From assembly GCF_009827055.1 (NCBI RefSeq), contig NZ_WUMK01000007.1, positions 124,001 through 188,000 of the forward strand: DNA of 64,000 nt. The letters run 5' to 3'. This document shows positions 34,082-43,038 of the stretch, piece by piece. The position numbers were made by a program, and so were the translations under genes. Under the pieces are notes generated by a model. That model saw only the letters and a list, made by a program, of their open reading frames with translations. It was not told where the DNA came from and made no database searches. The stretch comes from Shinella kummerowiae (GTDB taxonomy: Bacteria; Pseudomonadota; Alphaproteobacteria; Rhizobiales; Rhizobiaceae). The first letter of the stretch is position 1; each line of letters opens with the position of its first letter.

Positions 34082-36142
34082 ATGACCGCCACCATTGCCC
34101 GCGAGGGATCCACCGCCGTCGTCACCGTCGACAACCCGCCCGTCAATGCCCTGTCACAGGCGTTGCGTCAGGGTTTGGTCGAGGCGGTGGCGGAACTCGA
34201 TGCGGATGCGACGGTGAAGGCCGTCGTGCTGATCTGCGCCGGGCGGACCTTCATTGCAGGCGCCGATGTCAACGAGTTCGGCAAACCGCCGCAGCCGCCG
34301 CACCTGCCGGATGTGGTGGCGCACATCGAGGGCGCGAAAAAGCCCTGGGTCGCCGCGATCCACGGCAGTGCGCTTGGCGGCGGGCTCGAAGTCGCGCTCG
34401 GCTGCGCCTATCGGGTGGCGCTTGCCTCCGCGAGCCTCGGCCTGCCGGAAGTCAAGCTCGGCATCATTCCGGGTGCCGGCGGCACGGTGCGCCTGCCGCG
34501 CCTGATCGGTCCCGCCGCGGCCGTGGATCTCGTGACGAGCGGCAGCCCGGTCAGCGCGAAGAAGGCCGAGGGGCTCGGTCTCGTCGATGCCCTTGTCGAT
34601 GGCGACCTGCGCGCCGGCGCTATCGGCTTCGCAAACGGCATTGCTGAAAAACCCTTGCCGGAACCGATCTCTCGCCGCGCGGTACCGGCCGTCGAGTCCG
34701 GCTTCTGGGAGAATGCCGAAAAGGCCGTCGCTGCCAAGGCGAAGCGCGAAGTCGCGCCGCTGCGGGCACTTGCCAGCGTGCGCAGGGCCAGCGAGGCGGA
34801 CTTTTCCGATGCCATGGCCTTCGAGCGCGAGACGTTTCTTGCCCTGCGCGGTTCCGAACAGGCGGCGGCGCTGCGCCATGTGTTCTTCGCCGAGCGCGCC
34901 GCGCCGCGCCCCCCGGAGCTTGCCGGGATAGCGCCGCGCGATATCCGCTCTGCGGCCGTCATCGGTGGCGGCACGATGGGCGCGGGCATTGCTGCCGCGC
35001 TGCGCGATGCCGGCCTGCCGGTGGTTCTCATCGAGCGCGATGCGGCGGCAGTCGAGCGCGGGCTTGTCAACGTTCGGGCCATCTATGACGGGTCGGTGAA
35101 GCGCGGGCGTATGACGCAGGCGATTGCCGATGAGCGTATGGCCGGTGTCACCGGTGGTGACGATTATGCCCTGCTGGCCGATACGGACCTCGTCATCGAA
35201 GCGGTGTTCGAGGACCTCGCCGTCAAGCGCGCGGTCTTCGAAAAACTCTCGTCGGCCTGCCGGCCGGATGCGGTTCTGGCCACCAACACCTCCTATCTCG
35301 ATCCGAATGCGATCAGCGACGGCGTAAGCCATCCCGAACGTTTCCTCGGCCTGCATTTCTTCAGCCCGGCGCATATCATGAAGCTGCTGGAGATCGTGCC
35401 GACCGGGGCGACGTCGCCGGAGGTTCTGGCAACCGGCTTCGCGCTCGCGCGCCTGCTTGCCAAAATCCCCGTCCGCGCCGGCATTTGTGATGGTTTCATC
35501 GGCAACCGCATCCTGAAGGTGACGCGCGCGCAGGCCGAGCGGCTGCTGCTCTCCGGCGCGACGCCTTCGGCGGTCGACGCCGCCCTGCGTGCCTTCGGCC
35601 TGCCGATGGGGCCGTTCGAGGCACAGGATCTCGGTGGCCTCGACATCGCCGCCTTCCAGCGCAAGGCGGCGCGTGAACGGGGCGACATACCTTTCGCGCC
35701 CGTCGCGGAGCGGCTTTGTGCGCTTCAGCGCTTCGGCCAGAAATCGGGCGGCGGATGGTACGACTACCAGCCGGGCGACCGTGTGCCAAAACCGTCCGAA
35801 ACCGTGGCGGCGATCATCGCCGAAGAGGCGGCGGGTAAGCGGCAGCGCGTGTGGAACGAAGCCGACATCGCCGACGCCATTGTCCTGCCGATGGTCAACG
35901 AGGCGACGCGCATTCTTGAGGAGCGCGTGGCGCTGCGCTCCGCTGATATCGACCTGGTGAAAATCCACGGCTACGGCTTTCCGCGCTGGCGCGGCGGGCC
36001 GATGCATTATGCCGAAGCGCGCGGGCTTGGCGACGTCGTGGCCGTGCTCGACCGCCTTGCGGCGGATGGTCTTGCCGATCCGCCCTGCGATGGTTTGCGC
36101 CGGGCAGCGGAGGCCGGCGGGTTTTCGGCGCTTGAACGATAG
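34082..36142 (+). CDS. Enoyl-CoA hydratase / 3-hydroxyacyl-CoA dehydrogenase fusion (FadB/J-like; candidate PaaF+PaaH)
   Basis: 686 residues. Residues 1 to about 190 are a hydratase with both acidic residues (GGGLEVALGC and LGLPEVKLGIIPGAGG). From about 290 there is a 3-hydroxyacyl-CoA dehydrogenase with Rossmann motif VIGGGTMGAGIAAALRDAGL and catalytic His in GLHFFSPAHIMKLLEIVPTG; a second C-terminal dehydrogenase domain follows. The paa island has no separate paaF or paaH, and this gene is the last of the paaN-liv run, so it can supply both steps (2,3-dehydroadipyl-CoA hydration and 3-hydroxyadipyl-CoA oxidation) before PaaJ. The assignment to that substrate is an inference. Confidence 0.85.
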   Translation: MTATIAREGSTAVVTVDNPPVNALSQALRQGLVEAVAELDADATVKAVVLICAGRTFIAGADVNEFGKPPQPPHLPDVVAHIEGAKKPWVAAIHGSALGGGLEVALGCAYRVALASASLGLPEVKLGIIPGAGGTVRLPRLIGPAAAVDLVTSGSPVSAKKAEGLGLVDALVDGDLRAGAIGFANGIAEKPLPEPISRRAVPAVESGFWENAEKAVAAKAKREVAPLRALASVRRASEADFSDAMAFERETFLALRGSEQAAALRHVFFAERAAPRPPELAGIAPRDIRSAAVIGGGTMGAGIAAALRDAGLPVVLIERDAAAVERGLVNVRAIYDGSVKRGRMTQAIADERMAGVTGGDDYALLADTDLVIEAVFEDLAVKRAVFEKLSSACRPDAVLATNTSYLDPNAISDGVSHPERFLGLHFFSPAHIMKLLEIVPTGATSPEVLATGFALARLLAKIPVRAGICDGFIGNRILKVTRAQAERLLLSGATPSAVDAALRAFGLPMGPFEAQDLGGLDIAAFQRKAARERGDIPFAPVAERLCALQRFGQKSGGGWYDYQPGDRVPKPSETVAAIIAEEAAGKRQRVWNEADIADAIVLPMVNEATRILEERVALRSADIDLVKIHGYGFPRWRGGPMHYAEARGLGDVVAVLDRLAADGLADPPCDGLRRAAEAGGFSALER

Positions 36143-36212
36143 GCAAGCGCTGCGGTCTGTGATGAGATAGGTTTGGGAGAACAGGCATTCTGCTGGAGCC
36201 GGGGAGGGCGCG

Positions 36213-37133
36213 ATGCAGTCGCTGATGACGCCGGGGCACAAGCCGGTACAGGTGGAAATTCTCGAGGCGGAGATCCGGCGGGTCTGCGGTTCGTTCGATC
36301 TGGAGCCGATGCGGCGCACGGGCGTCGTCAACGGCGATGTCACCACACGGCGCGTCGGCCCGTTTGATACGGCGATCGTGGCGCTCGATGCCTCCGAGGT
36401 GGCGCGCAACACCCGCTCCATCCGGCAGGACCCCGGCGAGCATTTTTTCCTGCTGGTGCAGGATGCCGGCCAGTGTCGCGTCGAACAGGGCGATCAGGTC
36501 GCGGAGCTTCTGCCCGGCGACATGTTCCTCGTCGATTCCGTCAAACCCTCGAGCTTTCTCTATCGCGGCGAACGCTCCAACCAGGTGTCGCTGCACATCC
36601 CGCGCGACGAGATGGTGCATCGTTTCGGCAATGCCTGCACCGGCGGGCTTTCGATTTCGCGTGACGATCCGCTCTGGCTCGCCATGCGCGCCGTCATCGC
36701 CAAGATGCTGATGGAGGAGGGCGCGCAGGCGCAGCTTGGCGAGGCGTTCCTCTGCCTGATGGGCGCCTACCTGCATTCGACGCGTGGGATGGGGACTGCG
36801 AACCCCGCCGAGACGCTGCTCTCGCGGGCGCTGGCGATGATCGACCGCCACCGCGCGGACCCGGCCTTTGGCCCGCGCGAACTGGCATCCCGCCTCAACG
36901 TGCCGGAACGTACCTTGCAGCGACACTTCCGGCCGCTTGGCGAAACGCCGGGGCATCGGCTGCTCAATCGCCGGCTGGAGCTTGCCCATGCGCGGCTGTC
37001 CGCCCGCAATCAGGTGGCAGAGGGTGTGACCGCCGTCGCCTTCGACTGCGGCTTCAACGACCTTTCCTATTTCTACCGCGAGTTCCGCAAGAAATACGGC
37101 ACGACGCCGGGTGCGGTCGCGCGCTGCCATTGA
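36213..37133 (+). CDS. AraC-family regulator (FeaR-like)
   Basis: 306 residues after GGGGAGGG. The C-terminal ~100 residues are an AraC HTH: FGPRELASRLNVPERTLQRH, then VTAVAFDCGFNDLSYFYREF and RKKYGTTPG. The N-terminal part is a cupin-like sensor with HFFLLVQDAGQCRVEQGDQV. The architecture fits FeaR (about 301 residues in E. coli), which activates aromatic-amine oxidase and aldehyde dehydrogenase genes. Here the next two genes are exactly an ALDH and a copper amine oxidase. Role inferred from homology pattern and position. Confidence 0.8.
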   Translation: MQSLMTPGHKPVQVEILEAEIRRVCGSFDLEPMRRTGVVNGDVTTRRVGPFDTAIVALDASEVARNTRSIRQDPGEHFFLLVQDAGQCRVEQGDQVAELLPGDMFLVDSVKPSSFLYRGERSNQVSLHIPRDEMVHRFGNACTGGLSISRDDPLWLAMRAVIAKMLMEEGAQAQLGEAFLCLMGAYLHSTRGMGTANPAETLLSRALAMIDRHRADPAFGPRELASRLNVPERTLQRHFRPLGETPGHRLLNRRLELAHARLSARNQVAEGVTAVAFDCGFNDLSYFYREFRKKYGTTPGAVARCH

Positions 37134-37247
37134 CGCTTTTGTCCAAAAGGCGGGACGGCGCCGTCCAAGTCTGACGCCCCGCCAACGCCTAATCTCTGCC
37201 ACCAGATGTGCCCGCCGGAGGTGGGCCATTCCTTGGAGGAGGCGGAA

Positions 37248-38654
37248 ATGATGGAATTCAAGGCAACCATCGGCGGCAAGCCGGCCCATGTCGGCTCGGA
37301 CTTCGCCGTGCTGAACCCGGCGACGGGCGAGGAGGTCGGCCGCGCGCCGAACATGGGCGGCGCTGAGCTGGACGCCGCCGTTGCCGTCGCCAAGGCGGCG
37401 TTCGCGACGTGGTCGGCACAGACCGACGCGGCCTTGCAGGCCGCTTGCGCGGCCGTGACGGCGAAGATCGAGGAGCATGCGGCGGAACTCGCCGAGATCA
37501 TCACGCTGGAACAGGGCAAGCCGCTGAACGGCCTCGGCTCGCGCTGGGAGGTCGGCGGTGCCGTCGCCTGGGCGGGTTATACGACCGGACTGTCGCTTCC
37601 GGTCAAGGTGTTGCAAGACAACGAGGCGGGCCGGGTGGAGCTGCATCGCAAGCCGCTCGGCGTCATCGGCTCGATTACACCATGGAATTTCCCGGTGATG
37701 ATCGCCGTCTGGCATATTCTTCCCGCGCTACGCACCGGCAATACGGTCGTCGTCAAACCTTCGCCCTACACGCCGCTGTCGACGCTGCGCCTCGTCGAGA
37801 TCATGAACGAGGTCCTGCCGCCGGGTGTCGTCAACGTGGTGACGGGCGACGACAAGGCCTTCAATCTCGGTGGTGCCATGTCGGTGCATCCGGATATTCG
37901 CAAGATCGTCTTCACCGGCTCCTGCGCCACCGGCCAGAAGGTCATGCAGTCTGCTGCCGCGACCATGAAGCGGCTTACGCTGGAACTCGGCGGCAACGAT
38001 GCCGGCATCGTGCTGCCGGACGCGGACCCGCAAGCGATTGCCGAGGGCCTGTTCTGGGGTGCCTTCATCAACAATGGCCAGACCTGCGCGGCGATGAAGC
38101 GGCTCTATGTGCACGACACGATCCATGACGCCGTCTGCGATGCGCTCGTCGCCTATGCGAAAAACATTCCGGTCGGCAACGGCATGGAGGAGGCGAGCAT
38201 TCTCGGCCCGATCCAGAACCGCATGCAGTTCGACAAGGTTTCGCGGCTCGTTGCGGATGCCAAGGGGCGGGGCAAGGTGCTGCTCGGCGGTGCGCCGGGC
38301 GAGGGCCTGTTCTTCCCGCCGACCATCGTTGCCGGGCTTCGCAACGGCGATGCGCTGGTCGACGAGGAGCAGTTCGGCCCGGCTTTGCCGATCATCCGCT
38401 ATTCCGATGTTGAGGAGGCGATCCGGCTTGCCAATGACAGCCCGAACGGGCTCGGCGGCTCCGTCTGGTCGTCTGATATCGCGGCCGCAAAGGCGGTTGC
38501 GAGCCGGCTCGCCTGCGGCTCGGTCTGGATCAACAAACATGGCGCCATCCAGCCCAATGCGCCCTTCGGCGGCGTGAAGGCCTCCGGCATCGGCGTCGAG
38601 TTCGCCGAAGAGGGGCTTGCCGAATACACCGATATCCAGGTGGTCTTCGCCTGA
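37248..38654 (+). CDS. Aldehyde dehydrogenase (likely phenylacetaldehyde-type)
   Basis: 468 residues; ATG at 37248 or the next codon, both after TTGGAGGAGG. ALDH family motifs: GSITPWNFPVMIAVWHILPA, Glu in TLELGGNDAGIVL and nucleophile Cys280 in NNGQTCAAMKRL. The gene lies between the FeaR-like regulator and the amine oxidase, so it probably oxidises the aldehyde made by the amine oxidase (phenylacetaldehyde from phenethylamine). It is close to other medium-chain ALDHs, so the substrate is inferred. Confidence 0.82.
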   Translation: MMEFKATIGGKPAHVGSDFAVLNPATGEEVGRAPNMGGAELDAAVAVAKAAFATWSAQTDAALQAACAAVTAKIEEHAAELAEIITLEQGKPLNGLGSRWEVGGAVAWAGYTTGLSLPVKVLQDNEAGRVELHRKPLGVIGSITPWNFPVMIAVWHILPALRTGNTVVVKPSPYTPLSTLRLVEIMNEVLPPGVVNVVTGDDKAFNLGGAMSVHPDIRKIVFTGSCATGQKVMQSAAATMKRLTLELGGNDAGIVLPDADPQAIAEGLFWGAFINNGQTCAAMKRLYVHDTIHDAVCDALVAYAKNIPVGNGMEEASILGPIQNRMQFDKVSRLVADAKGRGKVLLGGAPGEGLFFPPTIVAGLRNGDALVDEEQFGPALPIIRYSDVEEAIRLANDSPNGLGGSVWSSDIAAAKAVASRLACGSVWINKHGAIQPNAPFGGVKASGIGVEFAEEGLAEYTDIQVVFA

Positions 38655-38682
38655 CGGAACCAAACAAGAAGAGGGAACGATC

Positions 38683-40656
38683 ATGAGACTTATCAAACAC
38701 CTGGCCTCGACGGCGCTGGTGCTCGGCCTTGCCGCAGGCGCAGCCGCCGCCCACCCGCTCGACGGGCTGACGGCCGAGGAATACCAGAAGATCAACCAGA
38801 TCCTGCGCGCTGAGAAGGTTGCGGACGACAACACGCTCTATCCGCTGATCGAGCTGAAGGAACCGGCCAAGGCCGACGTGCTGGCGTGGAAGGAGGGCGA
38901 TAGCCTCGATCGCAAGGCGACCGTCTATTTCACCAGCGCCGAGGGTTTCAGCGAGGCGGTGGTCAATATCACCCAGGGCAAGGTCGAGAGCAATGCCAAG
39001 ACATCGGGCCAGCCGATGGTGCTGTTCACCGAGTTCATGAACGCGCTGGAAGGCGCGCTCGGCCATCCGGACATGGTGGCGGGACTTGCCAAGCGCGGGC
39101 TGAAGCCGGAGCAGGCCTTCTGCCTGCCGCTGACCGGCGGCAACTTCTTCACCGAGGAATACCAGAATTCCCGCCTGATGAAGGTGCCGTGTTATCAGGT
39201 TCCGGAGGGCTCCAACTTCTACGCCAAGCCGGTCGAAGGCCTCTTTGCCATCTATGACATCGGCAAGAAGGAAGTGCAGCGCGTCATCGATACGGGCGTC
39301 GTCAAGGGGCCGAAGGACGCCTGGGGCTACACCGAGGAAGAGGTCGCCAAGCGCCTGCCGCTGCGGGCCGAGACGAACCCTGTCAAGCTGGTGCAGGAGG
39401 GCGGCCCGAACTACAAGATCGACGGCAGCCATATCGAATGGGACATGTGGCGCTTCAATTTCCGCGTCGACAAACGCCCCGGTCTCGTCGTCTCCAATCT
39501 CGATGTCAACGATGCAGGCACCTGGCGTTCGGTCATCTACCAGGCGCATCTCTCCGAAGTCTTCGTGCCCTATATGGACCCGACGGAAGGCTGGTACTGG
39601 CGCACCTATATGGACAGCGGGGAATATGGTTTCGGCCTGTTCCTGAGCCCGCTTCGCGCCGGCATCGATTGCCCCTCGCACGCGACCTTCCTGCCGGCGA
39701 CGATTGCCGACGACAAGGGCTCGCCGCTCGTCATTCCCGATGCGATCTGCGTCTTCGAGCGCAGCATCGGCGATCCGGCCTGGCGCCATTTCGAAGTCTT
39801 TGCGCAGACGCCGGAAAAACCGGTGCCGGCGGAAGGGCGGCCTGCGACGGAACTCGTGGTGCGCACGGCCTCCGAAGTCGGCAACTACGACTATCTCATC
39901 GACTATCGCCTGCAGCAGAACGGCCAGGTCAACATCTATGTCGGCGCGACCGGCCTCGATGCGGTGAAGGGCGTCGCCTCCACCTCGATGAAGGACCCGA
40001 CGGCAAAGGCGGATACGGCCTATGGTACGTTGATCGCGCCGAACCTCGTCGCCGCCAACCACGACCATTATTTCAACTTCCGCATCGACTTCGACGTCGA
40101 CCAGCCGATCAATCATTTTTCGACGATGGACATCGTGCCGGCCAAGCTCGACGCGTCGAGCCCGCGGAAGTCGATGTGGACAGTCGAGCACAAGATGCCG
40201 ATGACGGAGATGGAAGCGCGCTACAAGCTCTCGTCCTCGCAGCCGCGCTACTTCCACATCTCCGATCCGTCGCGTGAAGGGTATCTTGGCCATGAACCGG
40301 GCTACATGATCCACCATGGCGATGTGTCCTACGGCCCGTTCGATTTCGAGAATGACCCGCCGATGAAGCGCAACGCCTATATCGAATATTCGGTGTGGAA
40401 CACGGTCTATGACCCGGAACAGCGTTATGCCGGCGGCAAGTTCGCCATGCAGAGCGATGGCTCCGATACGCTCGCGGAATGGGTGAAGAAAGACCAGAGC
40501 CTGATGGGCAAGGACATCGTCACCTGGTTCTCCGCCGGCTTCCACCACATCCCACGTATGGAGGACTGGCCGGTCATGTCGACCGAGTGGAAGACCGTGC
40601 ACATCATGCCGCACAACTTCTTCGCCCATAACCCGGCGCTGACGATTCGGAAGTAA
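38683..40656 (+). CDS. tynA: Periplasmic copper amine oxidase (TynA-like)
   Basis: 657 residues with signal peptide (MRLIKHLASTALVLGLAAGA, cleavage near AAA-HP). Oxidises primary aromatic amines to aldehydes with release of ammonia and H2O2. The topaquinone tyrosine is Tyr402 in VGNYDYLIDY. Copper ligands are His460 and His462 (NHDHYFN) and His622 (GFHHIPRMEDW). The catalytic base is Asp311 in YMDSGEYGFG. All match E. coli TynA, though the N-terminal D1 domain is absent, giving a shorter chain. It ends before a REP-like terminator. Confidence 0.9.
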   Translation: MRLIKHLASTALVLGLAAGAAAAHPLDGLTAEEYQKINQILRAEKVADDNTLYPLIELKEPAKADVLAWKEGDSLDRKATVYFTSAEGFSEAVVNITQGKVESNAKTSGQPMVLFTEFMNALEGALGHPDMVAGLAKRGLKPEQAFCLPLTGGNFFTEEYQNSRLMKVPCYQVPEGSNFYAKPVEGLFAIYDIGKKEVQRVIDTGVVKGPKDAWGYTEEEVAKRLPLRAETNPVKLVQEGGPNYKIDGSHIEWDMWRFNFRVDKRPGLVVSNLDVNDAGTWRSVIYQAHLSEVFVPYMDPTEGWYWRTYMDSGEYGFGLFLSPLRAGIDCPSHATFLPATIADDKGSPLVIPDAICVFERSIGDPAWRHFEVFAQTPEKPVPAEGRPATELVVRTASEVGNYDYLIDYRLQQNGQVNIYVGATGLDAVKGVASTSMKDPTAKADTAYGTLIAPNLVAANHDHYFNFRIDFDVDQPINHFSTMDIVPAKLDASSPRKSMWTVEHKMPMTEMEARYKLSSSQPRYFHISDPSREGYLGHEPGYMIHHGDVSYGPFDFENDPPMKRNAYIEYSVWNTVYDPEQRYAGGKFAMQSDGSDTLAEWVKKDQSLMGKDIVTWFSAGFHHIPRMEDWPVMSTEWKTVHIMPHNFFAHNPALTIRK

Positions 40657-40671
40657 ACGCGGCAGGCGCTG

Positions 40672-40828
40672 CCCCTCATCCGCCTGCCGGCACCTTCTCC
40701 CCGCAAGCGGGGAGAAGGGACACACGGCCAGGCTTACCGCATTGCTATGCGGCGTTTTTGAGCGAGCGTTTGTGTCCTTCGCCTTCTCCCCGCTTGCGGG
40801 GAGAAGGTCGCGGCAGCGGGATGAGGGG
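40672..40828. terminator. REP-like paired inverted repeat between convergent genes
   Basis: Two units: one with CCCCTCATCCGCCTGCC and CCTTCTCCCCGCAAGCGG, and an inverted one (CTTCTCCCCGCTTGCGGGG ... GATGAGGGG). Each has a strong hairpin and the two units pair with each other. The element lies between the amine-oxidase and oxidoreductase stops. Similar units are found at 50231-50338 and 55570-55679. Confidence 0.8.
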
Positions 40829-40872
40829 CTTCGTCTCCGAAACAAGAGCCCGGGAGCGATCCCGGGCCTCTC

Positions 40873-42246
40873 TCATTCCACCGGCTGCATGTCGCCAAAA
40901 ACCGTCGGGATCAGTTCCGCCACAGTCGGATGAATGTGCACGGCGTGCGTGATCGTCGTGTAGGGCTTGCCCGCATACATCACGTCCAGAATGCTCTGCA
41001 CCGCCTCGTCGCAGCCGGTGCCGAGCAGCGACGCGCCGAGGATTTCCCGGGTGTCTGCGTCGGCGATCACCTTCATGAAGCCGAGCGTCTCGCCTTTTTC
41101 CTTGGCGCGGCCGACCCGCGTCATCGGCCGCGTGCCGATCAGCAGTTTGCGGCCGGTCTTGCGCGCTTCCGTTTCGCTCATGCCAGCGCGGCCGAGCGGC
41201 GGGTCGATGTAAAGCGCGTAGGTCTGGATACGGTCGCTCACCTTGCGCGGCTCGTTGTCGAGCAGGTTGGCGGCGACGATCTCGAAGTCGTTGTAGGCGG
41301 TGTGGGTGAAGGCGCCGCGGCCGTTGCAATCGCCCATCGCGAAAATGCCGGGCACGTTGGTTTCCAGCCGCTCGTCGGCGGTGATGTAGCCGCGTTTGTC
41401 CGTTGCGACGCCTGCCTTGTCGAGGCCGAGATCGTCGGTGTTCGGCCGCCGTCCGGTGGCGAGCAGGATGTGCGAGCCGCTGATTTCCGGGGCGCCGGCC
41501 GTGCAATCGACGCCGACCCCGACGCCGCTTTCCTGCCGGAAGAAGCGGATGCACGCCGCCCCGGTGCGAATCTGGATGCCCTCGCGCTCGAGAATGTCGC
41601 GCACCGCGGCGCTGACGTCCTCGTCTTCACGTGCAATCAGCCGCGGCCCTTTTTCGATCACCGTCACCTCGGAGCCGAAGCGGCGGAACATCTGGGCGAA
41701 CTCCAGCCCGATATAACTGCCGCCAATGACGATCAGGTGTTTCGGCACTTCGGCCAGGTCCATCATCGACACGTTGTCGAGATGGGGCACGTCCCCGACA
41801 CCCGGAAAATCCGGCACGACGGCGCGGCCGCCGACATTGAGGAAGATCTGTTTCGCCGACAGCAGCGCATCGCCGACACGGATCTCCGTCGGGCTTTCGA
41901 AGCGCGCATGGCCGCGCAGGAAGGTCAGGCCCTCCATGCCGTTCAGCCAGTCCTCGTTGCCCTTGCGGGCGTCAAACCGCACCTTGTCCTTGCGGGCCAT
42001 GACCTTGGCGAAGTCGATGGAAACCGCCCCCGTCACCACGCCGTAGTCGGCGCCGCGGCGGGCGAGATGGGCGGCATAGGCGCTGGCGACCATGGCCTTG
42101 GTCGGCATGCAGCCGGTGTTGACGCAGGTGCCGCCGACGAGTTTTCGCTCGATGAGCGCGACCTTTTTCCCCGCGGCAGTCAGCCGGCCGGCAAGTGACG
42201 GGCCGGCCTGGCCCGCGCCGATGATGATGGCATCGAAGGTCTGCAT
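40873..42246 (-). CDS. FAD-dependent pyridine nucleotide-disulfide oxidoreductase (MerA-like)
   Basis: 457 residues; ATG at 42246 overlaps the upstream gene's stop as TGATG. Dinucleotide motif FDAIIIGAGQAGPSLAGRL, redox-active disulfide GGTCVNTGCMPTKAMVA, second dinucleotide motif HLIVIGGSYIGLEFAQMF, and C-terminal THAVHIHPTVAELIPTVFGD. Belongs to the lipoamide dehydrogenase/mercuric reductase family, but no metal-binding N-terminal domain or C-terminal Cys pair is present, so Hg(II) reductase activity is unlikely. Substrate unknown. Confidence 0.82.
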   Translation of the reverse strand: MQTFDAIIIGAGQAGPSLAGRLTAAGKKVALIERKLVGGTCVNTGCMPTKAMVASAYAAHLARRGADYGVVTGAVSIDFAKVMARKDKVRFDARKGNEDWLNGMEGLTFLRGHARFESPTEIRVGDALLSAKQIFLNVGGRAVVPDFPGVGDVPHLDNVSMMDLAEVPKHLIVIGGSYIGLEFAQMFRRFGSEVTVIEKGPRLIAREDEDVSAAVRDILEREGIQIRTGAACIRFFRQESGVGVGVDCTAGAPEISGSHILLATGRRPNTDDLGLDKAGVATDKRGYITADERLETNVPGIFAMGDCNGRGAFTHTAYNDFEIVAANLLDNEPRKVSDRIQTYALYIDPPLGRAGMSETEARKTGRKLLIGTRPMTRVGRAKEKGETLGFMKVIADADTREILGASLLGTGCDEAVQSILDVMYAGKPYTTITHAVHIHPTVAELIPTVFGDMQPVE

Positions 42247-42713
42247 CAGATCACCGACGAGACGACGAAGAGGCCGAGTAGAACGGCAACCGCATCCTCG
42301 AGCAATGCAATGGGCAAATCCCGGCCGCCCGTTGCGGCGACGAGGCGCTGGCGGGCTTCGGCGCCGCCGAGCGTGCCGATGACCGCGCCGACGATGCCGG
42401 CCACGAGCCCGCCGACCAGCGAGCCACCAACCGTGCCGATGACCGCGCCGCAGAAGGCGCCGCTGACGAGGCGGGCGCCGAACTGCTGTGGCACCTTGCG
42501 GCTCGGCGTGCTCGGCAATTGGTCGGTGACGAATTCGACGAGCGCCAGCGCGCCGAAAATATAGGGCGTGAAACGATAGGCCAGGAAGGCTGCCCAGGTG
42601 CCGGAGACCGGCAGCCAACCGAGGGCGGCGCCGATGCTGATGGCGGCCGGCGCCGTCATCGCCCGAAGCCCCGCCACGACACCGATCAGCAATGCGAGAA
42701 TGTAAATGCTCAT
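42246..42713 (-). CDS. DUF4126-family membrane protein
   Basis: 155 residues; ATG at 42713, chosen because it gives a membrane start (MSIYILALLIGVVAGLRAMT). Four to five hydrophobic segments with GLRAMTAPAAISIGAALGWL and repeated Gly-rich helices, as in DUF4126 proteins of unknown function. Translationally coupled to the oxidoreductase by TGATG. No function can be assigned. Confidence 0.75.
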   Translation of the reverse strand: MSIYILALLIGVVAGLRAMTAPAAISIGAALGWLPVSGTWAAFLAYRFTPYIFGALALVEFVTDQLPSTPSRKVPQQFGARLVSGAFCGAVIGTVGGSLVGGLVAGIVGAVIGTLGGAEARQRLVAATGGRDLPIALLEDAVAVLLGLFVVSSVI

Positions 42714-43038
42714 GTGTCCCCCAGAAGAATCCGCGCCGGACATCGGCCCGGGATGTTTCCCGGCAGGTGATCAATGCAGTATCGGAAAGCGAGTGGGCCG
42801 ATTGCGAGAGTGTCGGACGCGACCGTGAATTGCAACGCGTTTCTGTTGCCAAAGGCCGCCTCTTCGTACAATCCTGAAAGCGCTTTGAACGCGGCAACAA
42901 ACGCCGTGCATTGCACCGTCGGCGCGGTCTGTTTTTTGCGAATTGCCGCCATATATGGAATGCTTTGCCCGGACGGGCTTTTCGAAACGTGGTCTGAATG
43001 CCGCCATGGGTTCCCGCACAGAACGAGAGGTTTTTCAC
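42714..43038. other. 325-base divergent intergenic region
   Basis: Lies between the DUF4126 gene and osmF. It holds a perfect dyad CCGGGA-TGTT-TCCCGG at 42748-42763, 35 bases upstream of the DUF4126 start. I see no confident sigma-factor motif, RNA gene or small ORF. The ribosome site GAGAGG precedes the osmF ATG. Confidence 0.5.

Noticed and set aside
34154-36421. A 755-codon minus-strand frame opposite the hydratase/dehydrogenase fusion
   Set aside because: Low-complexity, Arg-rich product without motifs; the plus-strand gene has complete catalytic motifs and matches a known family end to end.
40672-40828. CRISPR array or insertion-sequence ends
   Set aside because: Units are inverted rather than directly spaced, no transposase lies between them, and similar units recur in other intergenic gaps, which fits REP/RIME-type elements.
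38530-40845. A 771-codon minus-strand frame opposite the amine oxidase
   Set aside because: Antisense shadow; the amine oxidase shows a signal peptide and all cofactor residues on the plus strand.
40873-42246. Mercuric reductase call
   Set aside because: The active-site CxxxxC is present, but there is no N-terminal metal-binding domain, no C-terminal Cys pair and no mer gene nearby.
42247-43038. Upstream extension of the disulfide oxidoreductase to a 721-codon protein
   Set aside because: The extra 264 codons are out of frame with the DUF4126 gene and give an Arg/His-rich product. The ATG at 42246, coupled to the DUF4126 stop, begins exactly at the FAD motif.
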